Assembly (NCBI GenBank): GCA_963827605.1
Contig: CAWHBK010000001.1
Span: 124,001 to 188,000 of the forward strand
Direction of reading: 5' to 3'
DNA: 64,000 bases
From: DSYU01 sp963827605
GTDB taxonomy: Bacteria; Chloroflexota; Anaerolineae; Anaerolineales; Anaerolineaceae
Position numbers and translations under genes: made by a program. The notes under the pieces were generated by a model. The model worked only from the letters and a program-made list of their open reading frames with translations, was not told where the DNA came from and did no database searches. This document shows, piece after piece, positions 9,041 to 18,371 of this stretch (its first letter is position 1; every line of letters begins with the position of its first letter).

Positions 9041-11659
9041 TCAGCGTGGGTGGATTGGAAATGCCGTGCGGAAACGCGAACCTTCTCCGCCGCTGTCGGC
9101 GTAAGGAGTAACGACCACCTGCGCCAGCCGGCCATTGGCATACATCTCGCTTGCGTACCGCCGCCTGCCGTCCTTCGAGTCCAACCGGCTGAGGGCCACC
9201 TCTCCCGGAAGCGCGAGCTGGTCGAAATCAAGTGTAGGATTGTCAAGCTGATCTACGGAGAGGATTTCCGCTCCCCGCGCCAGGATGCCGTACCGGTCGC
9301 TCAGGAAATGTTCTACGTAGATCGGAATGTCAAATTCCATCTCGACCTGATCACCAGGAGACCAGGTTCTCTGGATGCGGACGTATCCATCCGCTCCAGG
9401 ATCGGATGAGATCTCAAGCCCGTTTAGATGAATACGGATATCACCGCCGGCAAACGGGACTCTCAAGCGTAGAGCAAAGATGGCTGGCTCCTCGGGTTGA
9501 ATCAACAGGGTCACTTGGCCATGGTCCGGATATAGAGATGACTGCCTGACAGTTACGGTATGCTCTCCGAGACGCAAGCTTGCATCACTCAATTCGTAAA
9601 GATTGACGCGCAAACCCTCATCGTCCAGGGCATACACCCATCCTGGCAATCGGGCGATGCCGCGCGGTCCGGACCAATAACAGCAGCTCGTTGGGCCGGT
9701 GAACCACCTCTTTTCGTATCGCAAAGGCGTGTAGTACATCCACTTCATGCCATCCGCAGATTGCGCCGCTCGGAGGGCATTGTAGATCGTATGCTCCATT
9801 TTCTCCATATACCGTACTCGCCCAGTCGCCTGGTACAACCGGGCATTTAACAGCAACCACTCAACCGTCGCGCAGGTTTCCTGGTGATGCCGTTCTGGCT
9901 GACCATTTTCAACCGGCGTGTCGTTTGGCGCCGACATTCTTAAGAGTTCGTTATAGCCAAGCGATCCGGTTGGATATAGATGCTGAGCGACGAAATCCTC
10001 CCACACTTTTTCAACCCAACGCAGTTCATTCGCAGCGTTTTCTGCGGCGAAAAGCTCGACGACACTACCAAGATAGCCCAGCAGGTTGTAAGCGTGCGCC
10101 AGAGGCGCCTGTTGAGTATTTTGCATCCTGACGATCGGGGAAAAATGGTTCACGACCGATGAAGCAAATTCGAGGAAACTCCGCTCACCCGTAAATCGAT
10201 ACAGGCGGACGAACTCATCTATGATATTAACACTCACTCCCCCATCTTCTGCGCTGTGAAAGAAGGGGCTCTTTTCATCCGTAACCTTACCGTAATAGTT
10301 GATGACCCATTCGCCGCCTCTTATCGCCGCCTCAAGACACGCTTTATCACCATAAACTTCATAACGAGTCAACAAGCCCGTCAGGACGTACTTGACATTC
10401 CATAGATCCCATTCTGAATTTCCACCTCTTCTGGCAGGTATCTCGATCCCTAGATAACCATCTGAATCTTGGGCCGCAAACATCGCAGCCGAAAATGCAT
10501 CACAATACTGGCTGAGTTGTGCATGACTGCTGCTGGCTGCAGTAAGAGACGCCGCGTCCAGCCATTTCCCGGCGTACTCACCGGCCCATGGCAGCTCCCC
10601 TCTTTTATTTCGAAGCGGCTCGATCACCCATTCCATTCCGCGGTTCTGGAAAGGCTCCAGCATCCATTCCTTATTTTTTTCGTACCTATCGATCAGGTAT
10701 TGCAAGTTTCCCTGAAACCGAGGGGACAAATATCCGGTTATACGAACCTGGTCGGGGGATAAGAAATGGATATTTTTAGCGTCAGGTTCGGGATGGATAA
10801 CGTAATCCTCTACTGGCAATTTTATTCTTGTGATGCTTGGATCCTGAATAAGCGGCAGCAGCGCCTTGTGAAGGTATTTCCCATTTTTATTCGTTGCACT
10901 GTCCGGGTTTACCTCGGCTTCTGGCGATTCCTCCTCAACCATGATCCATCCTTCATAATCAGCAGCTTTCAGCATGGTCACAATCTGGGGAAAATCAATC
11001 ACCCCTGCTCCCATTGCAGTCCATTCGCCTGAAGCGGTAATATCTTTGAAGTGGACATGTTTTATGAAAGCCATGTAGTCCTGGAAAACCTCAATAACAT
11101 CCATACCACCTTTTGCGATGTGTCCGGTATCAGGCGCAAAACCAACGATCCGGCTGTCCAGGCTATCGAGCAATACCCGATAATCATGACTGGTACGGAA
11201 CACCGATCCGGGTGGTGAATTTGGATGGAACGAGCAGATAATTCCCTGGTCAAATGCGCGAGCGGCAACTGCGTTTACACAAGCGATAGCGTTCGCTTGC
11301 CGCTGCCGGAGATTGGTACGATCTTTACCGGGCATCTGGCAAAGCACCAGGTGAGTGCCTGGGAAAAATTTTGTGTACTTAAAAATTAGCTCAGCCTCCT
11401 GCCTTTCTTGCTTTGTTTCGACAGGGCCGGTCCAATCCAAAACCAGGGTAATCGCGCCAAGCTTCAAGCCGTGCTGGACAAGAATATCCTTTAATGCTTG
11501 TGGATCCTGATAATAGGCCCCGAGCATCAGGGTCTCCGGTTCGATGCCAGCAAAACCGGCCGAATTGACTACTTTTAAAATATGGGGCAGCTTCCCAACG
11601 TATTTCTTTCCAGACATTTGCCATGTGTAAAATTGGCAGCCAAAACTTATCTGGCTCAT
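9041..11659 (-). CDS. fusion: sugar isomerase/epimerase barrel + GH127 hydrolase
   Basis: One uninterrupted 872-residue frame with two parts. Residues 1-275 form a xylose-isomerase-like TIM barrel of the sugar phosphate isomerase/epimerase (IolE-like) group, with metal-ligand-type motifs FHPN (144-147), DTGH (177-180), HVHFKD (201-206) and EEES (242-245). Residues about 290-872 are a GH127-type hydrolase with the diagnostic E594 and C596 (HHQETC) and C659-C660 (TSCCYWSG). Normally these are separate proteins. Physical fusion suggests that a released sugar (perhaps L-arabinofuranose) is isomerised at once, or that the barrel handles a modified form of the same substrate. No signal peptide is seen. 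The start overlaps the stop of the next epimerase gene by four bases (ATGA), so the two are translationally coupled. Confidence 0.88.
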   Translation of the reverse strand: MSQISFGCQFYTWQMSGKKYVGKLPHILKVVNSAGFAGIEPETLMLGAYYQDPQALKDILVQHGLKLGAITLVLDWTGPVETKQERQEAELIFKYTKFFPGTHLVLCQMPGKDRTNLRQRQANAIACVNAVAARAFDQGIICSFHPNSPPGSVFRTSHDYRVLLDSLDSRIVGFAPDTGHIAKGGMDVIEVFQDYMAFIKHVHFKDITASGEWTAMGAGVIDFPQIVTMLKAADYEGWIMVEEESPEAEVNPDSATNKNGKYLHKALLPLIQDPSITRIKLPVEDYVIHPEPDAKNIHFLSPDQVRITGYLSPRFQGNLQYLIDRYEKNKEWMLEPFQNRGMEWVIEPLRNKRGELPWAGEYAGKWLDAASLTAASSSHAQLSQYCDAFSAAMFAAQDSDGYLGIEIPARRGGNSEWDLWNVKYVLTGLLTRYEVYGDKACLEAAIRGGEWVINYYGKVTDEKSPFFHSAEDGGVSVNIIDEFVRLYRFTGERSFLEFASSVVNHFSPIVRMQNTQQAPLAHAYNLLGYLGSVVELFAAENAANELRWVEKVWEDFVAQHLYPTGSLGYNELLRMSAPNDTPVENGQPERHHQETCATVEWLLLNARLYQATGRVRYMEKMEHTIYNALRAAQSADGMKWMYYTPLRYEKRWFTGPTSCCYWSGPRGIARLPGWVYALDDEGLRVNLYELSDASLRLGEHTVTVRQSSLYPDHGQVTLLIQPEEPAIFALRLRVPFAGGDIRIHLNGLEISSDPGADGYVRIQRTWSPGDQVEMEFDIPIYVEHFLSDRYGILARGAEILSVDQLDNPTLDFDQLALPGEVALSRLDSKDGRRRYASEMYANGRLAQVVVTPYADSGGEGSRFRTAFPIHPR

Positions 11660-12558
11660 TTCAATACCTCATCCATTAAACTGCGGACGAATGGGACAGC
11701 ATCTTTCCCTGCGGTAGGGGTGAGGGGATTGAAACAGAAATCCACGCACCACCAGGGCATATCCTTGATTACGGGCTTCAAAGCCTGCAAGACATCGATG
11801 AAGTCAATGTTTCCCTGTCCAAAAGCCGTATGGGTACTGGTTTCATGGTTGTGCAGGGTGCCATCCGAGTCAATCAGATGCAGATGACCGATCATCGAAC
11901 TCAACAGGCGGGCGTATTCAGTTACACCGCCGTTCAATAATTCAGGATTACCGGTTTGCCTCGCCCCGACAACCGAACCCATATAAGCGTGGCTGGTATC
12001 GAAAAGCAGTTTGAAATTTTCATGGTTTACCTGGCGAACCAAGCGCTGCACCTCAGAGGGCTTATTAAGCCAAAAACCAGGTTCGAACTCCCACACCACC
12101 TTTACTCCGGCCCTGGAAGCTTCTTCTGCAGCCGCTCGCCAGGTGTTCGAAAGGCGGATGAAGCGTGTTTCGTATTCGTCGGCGGGTAATAACACAGAAG
12201 GACTGACCGTATCTACACGCAGTACACTGATGTTACAATGGGTGCAAAAAGCCAAACTCTTGCGGAAAACAAATAGATAATCTTCTGCGTCTACCTCTCC
12301 AGGGGGAACATCCGTAAAAGAAGGAGCGTACCCAGAAATGCCGAGCCCGTAACCCTCGATCTCATTCAGCAAGGCTTTGCACTTAGCGGGTGTGTCGTAA
12401 TCATCCGGATGAGGATGAGGACGGAAGCCATTAATTTCAACGCCATCATACCCGGCATCGGATATAAACTGGAGCACTTTTGGAAACGACCATGGCGCCT
12501 TAGAAAAAGGTCCAAATGAGAAGGCCCAGCTTCCCAATGCTATTTTAGGTTTGTTCAT
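11656..12558 (-). CDS. sugar phosphate isomerase/epimerase (TIM barrel)
   Basis: A 300-residue xylose-isomerase-like barrel protein. Family features are the N-terminal strand (KIALGSWAFSFGPF), GYDGVEING, the acidic strand end VVWEFEPG (metal-binding Glu), LLFDTSHAYMG and IGHLHLIDSDG, with a late catalytic-type segment (AFGQGNIDF). Related proteins are tagatose/fructose 3-epimerases, inosose isomerases and endonuclease-IV-like proteins; the substrate is not readable. It sits between the GH29 gene and the fusion gene, whose start codon overlaps its stop. This operon holds three such barrels, and a fourth lies at 18372, which suggests successive or alternative isomerisation steps. Confidence 0.87.
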   Translation of the reverse strand: MNKPKIALGSWAFSFGPFSKAPWSFPKVLQFISDAGYDGVEINGFRPHPHPDDYDTPAKCKALLNEIEGYGLGISGYAPSFTDVPPGEVDAEDYLFVFRKSLAFCTHCNISVLRVDTVSPSVLLPADEYETRFIRLSNTWRAAAEEASRAGVKVVWEFEPGFWLNKPSEVQRLVRQVNHENFKLLFDTSHAYMGSVVGARQTGNPELLNGGVTEYARLLSSMIGHLHLIDSDGTLHNHETSTHTAFGQGNIDFIDVLQALKPVIKDMPWWCVDFCFNPLTPTAGKDAVPFVRSLMDEVLK

Positions 12559-12583
12559 GGTTTCCTTCTGCCTGGTCTATTCG

Positions 12584-14074
12584 TTAGATCGACAATATCA
12601 TCGGATCCATGCGAAAAGGTCGACCTCTCACAATTTTAAAAACATATGCATGATCGCACGGTTTATGCGTCGTTGGCTGGATCTTCAGGCCATCTGGCCC
12701 CAGCGACCAATTTAGGGGGGCCTCGACGCCTAACATGTGCACAGACTGGATTTCCTCGGGGTATAAGAGTTTTAACGATTGGATCGTCAGCGGTTCCCTG
12801 GGCCAGCCCAGGCAAATGGCATAGAGAACATCGTCTTTTGCTGTGAAGCGGATGTCCTGTGCGGTATATCGGACTTCCTGATCCTCCATAAAATAACCCG
12901 CCTTGGTCATCTGGGTCGGGCCTTCGCCATAAATCATCCAGGGGGTCGTGTTATAGATGGCCTCCCCATTGACTCCTAACCACTTTCCCATGCCTGACAA
13001 CAGTTCCTTAGCCTCTGCCGGGATGCTCCCATCCGGTTTCGGACCCACATTTAAAAGCAGGTGACCATTCTTGCTGACATTATCAATGAGATAATGGATG
13101 AGGACGCTCAGGGGCTTAAATTTTGCTTCCTTGAGATAGGACCAGCCATGCCCGTCATCCACTGTGGTGTCGGTGATCCAGTCGTGGTAGGTCTGGTTGT
13201 CGAAGCGACCCAATTCCAGGTCTACTACTCCGGCGCCCGGGACGAGATGGTTCCATTTATAAGTTACGGCCACTTCCTGGCCCCTTTCGTGGGCTTGATT
13301 GTAGAAATAAGCCAGCATCTCACGTTTGTAGTGCTCCTGGATCCAACGGAGGCCGTAATCAAACCAGAGTAGATCGGGATGGAAAAGATCAATAACTTCC
13401 TGGGTCTTGCCCAGCCAATTGTCCAGGAATGCATTGCTTGGTTTCGCTTGTAAATCTCCCTGTAATTCCCAATCGTGTTTCACTTTCTCGGCAGCGGGCT
13501 TGAGGTTTGCCCACTCCTGATTGTGTAATTGTCCGTATAAATCTGAATATTGAGGGTCCGATGTGTCAAATTCTGGGCGCCAATGTGGGTAGAACCACCA
13601 GTTCTCAGCATGGTGCAGCGCGACCATGAAACGCAGGTTCTGTTTGCGAATTGCTTTTTCTAACTCACTGACCACATTGCGCCTGGGACCCATCTTAGCC
13701 GCGTTCCATTCAGAGAACCGTGTATCCCACATTGCGAAGCCATCGTGGTGCTCACCTACCGGCCCGGCAAACTTTGCTCCGGCCTGCGTGAATAATTCCG
13801 CCCATTCATCGGCGTCGAACTTCTCGGCCGTAAACATTGGAATAAATTCTTTATAGCCAAATTTTGAAGGGTGGCCGTAGGTCTTGAGGTGATACTCATA
13901 TTGAGGTGTCCCCTCGCGGTACATAAAGTAGGGGTACCAGGTTCCGTTAGGCCCATGAGCTGGAACTGAGTACACTCCCCAATGGGTATAAATTCCGAAC
14001 TTGGTGTCTCTAAGCCATTGGGGGGTAACATGCGTCCTGAGCGAGTTCCAGGTTGGTTGATATGTTGGCTCCAT
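12584..14074 (-). CDS. GH29 alpha-L-fucosidase
   Basis: A 496-residue family GH29 enzyme. Near the N-terminus are KFGIYTHWGVYSVP and the substrate pocket motif GEHHDGFAMW (residues 107-116); the nucleophile is expected at D239 (LLWFDYG). The late NGHLLLNVGPKPDG stretch is also typical of the family. The length matches a catalytic barrel with one small C-terminal beta domain. It has no signal peptide and should act inside the cell on imported fucosylated oligosaccharides. The fucose/arabinose-isomerase-like gene on the opposite strand (17043) and the adjacent epimerases fit a fucose or 6-deoxy-sugar route. Other GH29 specificities (alpha-L-galactosidase) cannot be excluded. Confidence 0.93.
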   Translation of the reverse strand: MEPTYQPTWNSLRTHVTPQWLRDTKFGIYTHWGVYSVPAHGPNGTWYPYFMYREGTPQYEYHLKTYGHPSKFGYKEFIPMFTAEKFDADEWAELFTQAGAKFAGPVGEHHDGFAMWDTRFSEWNAAKMGPRRNVVSELEKAIRKQNLRFMVALHHAENWWFYPHWRPEFDTSDPQYSDLYGQLHNQEWANLKPAAEKVKHDWELQGDLQAKPSNAFLDNWLGKTQEVIDLFHPDLLWFDYGLRWIQEHYKREMLAYFYNQAHERGQEVAVTYKWNHLVPGAGVVDLELGRFDNQTYHDWITDTTVDDGHGWSYLKEAKFKPLSVLIHYLIDNVSKNGHLLLNVGPKPDGSIPAEAKELLSGMGKWLGVNGEAIYNTTPWMIYGEGPTQMTKAGYFMEDQEVRYTAQDIRFTAKDDVLYAICLGWPREPLTIQSLKLLYPEEIQSVHMLGVEAPLNWSLGPDGLKIQPTTHKPCDHAYVFKIVRGRPFRMDPMILSI

Positions 14075-14156
14075 CTATAATATCCTTGAGAAACAAAATT
14101 CTGCGAATAAGATCGTTATCTTTCACCAGGATGAACAGAGGTGTAATACCATCCAG

Positions 14157-14945
14157 TCAATTGAGCAAGAATTGTAATGCGGCCTCATTGAATCGCTGTA
14201 GATCTTCCCAATGGTGGATATGTCCCCGGCCGGGGAAAACGAGCAGCTCCGAGTGGGGCAACCGCTCTTGCATTTCAGCCGTCAATCTGAGCGGGGTGAA
14301 GATATCGGCCTCCCCAACGGTCAGGAGGGCAGGAACGGAGATCCTGTCAAGCCGGTCAAAGCTATTGTGATTACTGCAGGCGGCGCATTGTGCTTCAAAT
14401 GCATGCAGTGGCATATAGTTTTCTTGAGCCTTCATTTGGTCGTTGACCATCTTATCAAATTGTTCTTCGTAATAAGCTGCTGAAGCGATCCACAACTGCA
14501 AGAGCTGCATAAAATCGGCTGGTGAGGCGATGGCGCGCATTTTCTGAAAGTGATTGAAGATAGCACGCGTATACCTGTCACAACGCGACCATGAGCTTAT
14601 CAGAACCAGGCTGTGAACCTTCTCAGGGTAAGCGAGCGCTAACTCCTGGGCGATAGCGCTGCCCATGGAGATGCCTGCTACCCTGGCGTTTTGGATACCT
14701 AATCCTTGCATCAATCCGGCTGTATCGTCTGCCATCATTTGAGTAGTATATGGGCCTTCAGGCATGCTCGAATCCCCTGCCCCCCGATTATCCATCAAAA
14801 TGCAGCGAAAGCGTTTCTCAAAAAAGGCGGCATGATCCTCCCATAGATCACCGGAGCCCCCTAAACCCATGATCAATATCAGCGGCTCACCGCTACCTCT
14901 TTCTTCGTAATGGATCTTTATCCCATTGGAGTGAAGGATTGGCAT
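14157..14945 (-). CDS. alpha/beta hydrolase
   Basis: A 262-residue alpha/beta-hydrolase fold protein. The nucleophile elbow GISMGS places Ser at about residue 93; the acid lies in VGEADIFTP and the catalytic His in FPGRGHIHHWE near the end. The oxyanion-side motif ILIMGLGGSG and DNRGAGDS are typical of small esterases, lactonases and enol-lactone hydrolases. ATG 14945 is chosen because GGAGG lies five to six bases upstream; the in-frame ATG at 14969 has none. Its place between epimerase and fucosidase genes suggests removal of acyl groups from sugars or opening of a sugar lactone made by the dehydrogenase at 15800. Confidence 0.85.
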   Translation of the reverse strand: MPILHSNGIKIHYEERGSGEPLILIMGLGGSGDLWEDHAAFFEKRFRCILMDNRGAGDSSMPEGPYTTQMMADDTAGLMQGLGIQNARVAGISMGSAIAQELALAYPEKVHSLVLISSWSRCDRYTRAIFNHFQKMRAIASPADFMQLLQLWIASAAYYEEQFDKMVNDQMKAQENYMPLHAFEAQCAACSNHNSFDRLDRISVPALLTVGEADIFTPLRLTAEMQERLPHSELLVFPGRGHIHHWEDLQRFNEAALQFLLN

Positions 14946-14970
14946 ATTTCCTCCTTGATGATGGTTCAAT

Positions 14971-15783
14971 CTATTCAGGCATCTGGCCGGTAACCTCCAC
15001 CACCAGGTCGCGCAGGTATAGAAAAGCTTCTGAGCAGTATCGCGGCAGGTTCTCTGAATCTAAAACTTCCAGCTCGACTGCGAGCGCGCCTTCGTAGTTA
15101 ATACTGTGCAATTCCTCGATATACCCGCGCAGATCGATCTCACCTGCACCCAAAGGCATAGATTGAGTTCCTATATGGTCCTTGACGTGGAAGTTGTAGA
15201 TACGCTCAGGGAAACGATGGATCAGGTCCCTCCAATCCACCCCGGCAGAATGAAAATGGCCTGAGTCGAGCGTGATACCTACCTGGGGAGAATCAACCTG
15301 ATCAAAGATGGCCTCATAATCCTCAATGTTTTGGATTTGTGAACCAAAGTGCGGTTCCAGTGCCAGCTTAACGGGTATGTGTTCGATTAAGGGCAGAAGC
15401 GCTTTCAATCCGGCGATCGTGGGCACAAGCCCGCCTTCCTTGCGTGGCCTGCCCGTAATAACTACCAAAGGGCACTTCATCTTTTCGGCGATTTCAAAAA
15501 GCTGGGCCCGATATTTTGCAGCGCGTTGAGCATCTGCGACCGACTCGGTTGGAATTGCCGCGCCATACACCTCTGTACAATGTATGAGACCTGCCTCGGC
15601 GGCGCAGGAGTTGATTAAATCAATGTTCGCCCAACGCGTGAGCCCTGGCCACCAAAAGAGCGGGCTTTGTGCTCCCCAGGCCTTATACCCTGCTTCAGGT
15701 GCGAGGGTAAAGCACTCTTGTATTTCTTCTCGTCCCGGCATCCTGGTTGTACAGGTGGTACAGGAAAGAATAAAGCGGCTCAT
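14971..15783 (-). CDS. sugar phosphate isomerase/epimerase (TIM barrel)
   Basis: A 270-residue xylose-isomerase-like barrel. Visible metal-site strands are VKLALEPHFG (Glu), VGITLDSGHFH (Asp, His), IYNFHVKDH and LAVELEV near the C-terminus. It is shorter than its paralogues at 11656 and 18372 and only distantly similar to them, so it is not a tandem duplicate. It lies 16 bases downstream of the dehydrogenase gene and 25 bases upstream of the alpha/beta-hydrolase start, within the same operon. A ketose 3-epimerase or an inosose/keto-sugar isomerase role after the dehydrogenase step is reasonable but not shown by the sequence. Confidence 0.85.
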   Translation of the reverse strand: MSRFILSCTTCTTRMPGREEIQECFTLAPEAGYKAWGAQSPLFWWPGLTRWANIDLINSCAAEAGLIHCTEVYGAAIPTESVADAQRAAKYRAQLFEIAEKMKCPLVVITGRPRKEGGLVPTIAGLKALLPLIEHIPVKLALEPHFGSQIQNIEDYEAIFDQVDSPQVGITLDSGHFHSAGVDWRDLIHRFPERIYNFHVKDHIGTQSMPLGAGEIDLRGYIEELHSINYEGALAVELEVLDSENLPRYCSEAFLYLRDLVVEVTGQMPE

Positions 15784-15799
15784 TCATCATTCCTTTCGA

Positions 15800-16816
15800 T
15801 CAATCCCAGGGGCGCACGACCACTTTTGCACACTGCCCATTCGCCAACAGCTCAAATCCATCCTGGATCTGGCTCAGCGCCATGACATGACTCACAAGAA
15901 GGTCGGTGAGTGGCGATTGCTGGATAACCTGCATCACTTTTGGATAATCTGCCAGGTTGTAGAGCCAGGAACCCATGATCGTCAGACCTTTGCGGATCAG
16001 GTCAGGGCTAACCCGGATAACCAATTCGTCACTGGATTCCCCCACGAAAGCAATCCTGCCACGTCTCATAGCAGCATCCATACAGAGCCGTTGCGACTGC
16101 ACCTTGCCCGAGCAATCCAGGGCGCATGACACTCCATTTCCGCCAGCTATTTTTCGGATCTTCTCAACCAGACCGGGTTCACCGGGATCAAAAACGGTTT
16201 CTGCTCCCATTTGCAGCGCTCTATTTTTTCTCCAGGCAACAGGTTCCACTCCGATAACCCGCGCATTCCGGAATCGGGCATTGACCACTGCCCCTAACCC
16301 CACCGGTCCAAGCCCGGTTATCAGGACGGTATCCGCGGCGCCGATTTGAAGCGCCTGGAACGCCCCAAAAGATGCGCCGATACCATCGATCGCCAGCGTG
16401 GCGTGTTCGTATGTCACCCCTTCGGGAATAGGCAGCAGCCGCCGGTTCGGCGCGAGTGTGTATTGGGCAAATGTTCCGAGCCCATCCCTCGTACCGATAA
16501 ATTTTTCGAAATCGTAGTTGTTTTCGCAGTAGATATCATCTCCTGCCAGGCATAGAGCGCATTTTCCACATGGGAATTGGGGCAGGATGACAACCCGGTC
16601 GCCGATTTTGGCCGTTCCTGGCTGCGCTACTGCCACCACCTCTCCTACTCCTTCGTGACCTCCCAAATTCAATGGGCGTCCTAGAAGGTAGGACTTATAT
16701 TCCGTACATAACGCCGAAGCGTGGACTTTGACGACAGACCAATCCTCCTTGGGTTGGGGATCTGGGACATCGATTAAGCCAGCTCTACGCTCGCCCAGGA
16801 TGACAGCCTTTTTCAT
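15800..16816 (-). CDS. zinc-dependent alcohol/sugar dehydrogenase (MDR)
   Basis: A 338-residue medium-chain dehydrogenase. The catalytic zinc site is seen as C37 (ALCTEY) and H54-E55 (LGGHEGVG); the structural zinc site has four cysteines, C83, C86, C89 and C97 (CGKCALC...C). The Rossmann domain carries GLGPVGLGAV, and a later acidic/basic pair (GVEPV) suits NAD rather than NADP. Start ATG 16816 is preferred over the frame opening at 16867 because AAGGGA lies about nine bases upstream, and because the longer form would begin on the operator. It is the first gene of the distal operon, so sugar oxidation is coupled to the downstream epimerases and hydrolases. Confidence 0.9.
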   Translation of the reverse strand: MKKAVILGERRAGLIDVPDPQPKEDWSVVKVHASALCTEYKSYLLGRPLNLGGHEGVGEVVAVAQPGTAKIGDRVVILPQFPCGKCALCLAGDDIYCENNYDFEKFIGTRDGLGTFAQYTLAPNRRLLPIPEGVTYEHATLAIDGIGASFGAFQALQIGAADTVLITGLGPVGLGAVVNARFRNARVIGVEPVAWRKNRALQMGAETVFDPGEPGLVEKIRKIAGGNGVSCALDCSGKVQSQRLCMDAAMRRGRIAFVGESSDELVIRVSPDLIRKGLTIMGSWLYNLADYPKVMQVIQQSPLTDLLVSHVMALSQIQDGFELLANGQCAKVVVRPWD

Positions 16817-16867
16817 ATAAATGATCCCTTCGAATGGGCAAAGGGTGAAATGGGAATTGATTGGCAA

Positions 16868-16893
16868 TTTAAACGTTTATATAAACGTTTAAA
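16868..16893. promoter_or_regulatory. LacI-type operator, 26-bp perfect palindrome
   Basis: A perfect 26-bp palindrome with two AAACGTTT cores, identical over 26 bases to the core of the operator at 7125-7152. It lies immediately downstream of the -10 of the promoter for the dehydrogenase-to-GH127 operon. Identity of site and position implies one shared repressor, most simply the LacI protein at 6053-7105. Confidence 0.85.
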
Positions 16894-16896
16894 CGA

Positions 16897-16925
16897 ATTT
16901 TAGCACGGCATTTTGTCAAAGTCAA
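16897..16925 (-). promoter_or_regulatory. sigma70-type promoter for the dehydrogenase-GH29-GH127 operon
   Basis: Read on the minus strand: TTGACT (16925-16920), a 17-bp spacer, TAAAAT (16902-16897), then the palindrome three bases later. The -35 sequence, the spacer length and the GTGCTA run into the -10 match the promoter at 7156-7184, so the two control regions look duplicated from one source. Confidence 0.7.
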
Positions 16926-17042
16926 CTTGAAATGATCTTTCATCATTCCTAGAGTATCATAAGACTGCGTTAAGGTATTAGAAAAAATATATCCGAAATA
17001 GGGATATTATTGTCTGAAGGCTCCGAAAATGAGGGACGATAA

Positions 17043-18332
17043 ATGACGAACAAGACTATAGTAGCGGTTTTACCTATTGGAGAATTAAATTCCGATACCA
17101 CCCAACACGCCTATGAAACAATCATCGGGGTTTTCAATCATCTGGATACGACACTCGTGATTGCCGACCCTGTGTCCGATGAAACAGGAGCCAGCCATTC
17201 GGTTGAGAAATTAATCGGTAAAACCCCTGATCTCCTTCTCATCATACCGTTGCGGGGTTTAAGCGCACAGATCATTGAAAAGGCGGTGATTACGTGCCAG
17301 ACGCCATGTTTGATCTGGCCTATCCAGGATAGTTTCGCCCTTCCAAGCAGCGCGCTGGCTGTCGGCGCAGTAAGAGCATCGGGTTTTCCAACCGAGTTGT
17401 TCTATGCTTCCCCTGATTTTCCCGGTACGATTGAAAAACTCCGGTGCATCACCAGAGCTGCAACAGCATTTTCTCGTTTGCGTACGAGCCGCATCGGTGT
17501 TATTGGTAAGCTTTTCCCGAACCTTGTTTCATGTCGGTATGATCCGCAAATTGTAAGCTCAAGGCTAGGCACGAGGGTCATTCCGATCGATTTTCAAGAG
17601 ATTCGCGATAGATTACAGCGTACCCGACCCCACTTATCCGAGCTTGAGCAATTGCGCCAGGATGTCGCCAATTCTTACGAAGTTCACCTTGATGATACGC
17701 AGTTCCTGGATGCAGGTATCCTGCTTCACCTGGTGCTAAAACAGATTGCTCGGGAACAAAGAATGGATGGGATTGCGGCTGAATGCTGGTCAGGCTTTCC
17801 AAAGGAACTCGGATTGAATCCTTGCCTGGGATTTATCGAGGATGAATATTTGCTCGCCTGCGAAGGAGATGTTATGTTATGCATCTCGTTAATGATCGTC
17901 CGATATCTTACCGGCGCCAGTGCTTACAATGGGGATCTTTTTGATTTGGATCTCGACGGACTGCTCACACTGGTTCACTGCGGTGCGCCGGCAGCCCTTG
18001 CTTTAAACAAAAAAGATGTAGCGCTTTCTTCATCTCAGCTCGCCAAAGAACGGGGATTTATTACGGTTACCTGCCGGCCAAAATTAGAAAAAGGCACCGT
18101 GACTCTTTTCAGGTTCTATGGCCTGGACTGCGATAAAATGCATCTGGCTGCGGGCGAACTATTGGAGTGCGAACAATCCCCAAACCTGAAAGTCAAAATC
18201 AGGATCACAGGCGATCGGTGGGATTTCCTCGAACAGTGTTTTGGCAACCACTACGTCGTGGTAGCGGGTGATATTCGAAAAGAATTAAAATTATTGTGCA
18301 AGTGGCTAAAAATCACTGTATTTGAAACATGA
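17043..18332 (+). CDS. L-fucose/L-arabinose isomerase-like protein
   Basis: A 429-residue cytoplasmic protein that resembles the fucose/arabinose isomerase superfamily: an N-terminal alpha/beta part (VAVLPIGELNSDT), a second Rossmann-like part (RIGVIGKLFP), and the C-terminal Fucose_iso_C-like region with GIAAECWSGFP, CLGFIEDEYLLACEGD and HCGAPA. The conserved Glu/Asp metal ligands of true isomerases may be E277/D278 and D286, but this is not certain. Start ATG 17043 has GAGGGA seven bases upstream. It is divergent from the fucosidase operon and followed by an epimerase-barrel gene, so conversion of a released aldose to a ketose is likely. True FucI enzymes are longer (about 590 residues), so the exact substrate is open. 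Confidence 0.75.
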   Translation: MTNKTIVAVLPIGELNSDTTQHAYETIIGVFNHLDTTLVIADPVSDETGASHSVEKLIGKTPDLLLIIPLRGLSAQIIEKAVITCQTPCLIWPIQDSFALPSSALAVGAVRASGFPTELFYASPDFPGTIEKLRCITRAATAFSRLRTSRIGVIGKLFPNLVSCRYDPQIVSSRLGTRVIPIDFQEIRDRLQRTRPHLSELEQLRQDVANSYEVHLDDTQFLDAGILLHLVLKQIAREQRMDGIAAECWSGFPKELGLNPCLGFIEDEYLLACEGDVMLCISLMIVRYLTGASAYNGDLFDLDLDGLLTLVHCGAPAALALNKKDVALSSSQLAKERGFITVTCRPKLEKGTVTLFRFYGLDCDKMHLAAGELLECEQSPNLKVKIRITGDRWDFLEQCFGNHYVVVAGDIRKELKLLCKWLKITVFET

Positions 18333-18371
18333 CGTAGAAACTGGTTTATCGAGCGAGGAGAGAGGAGATCA

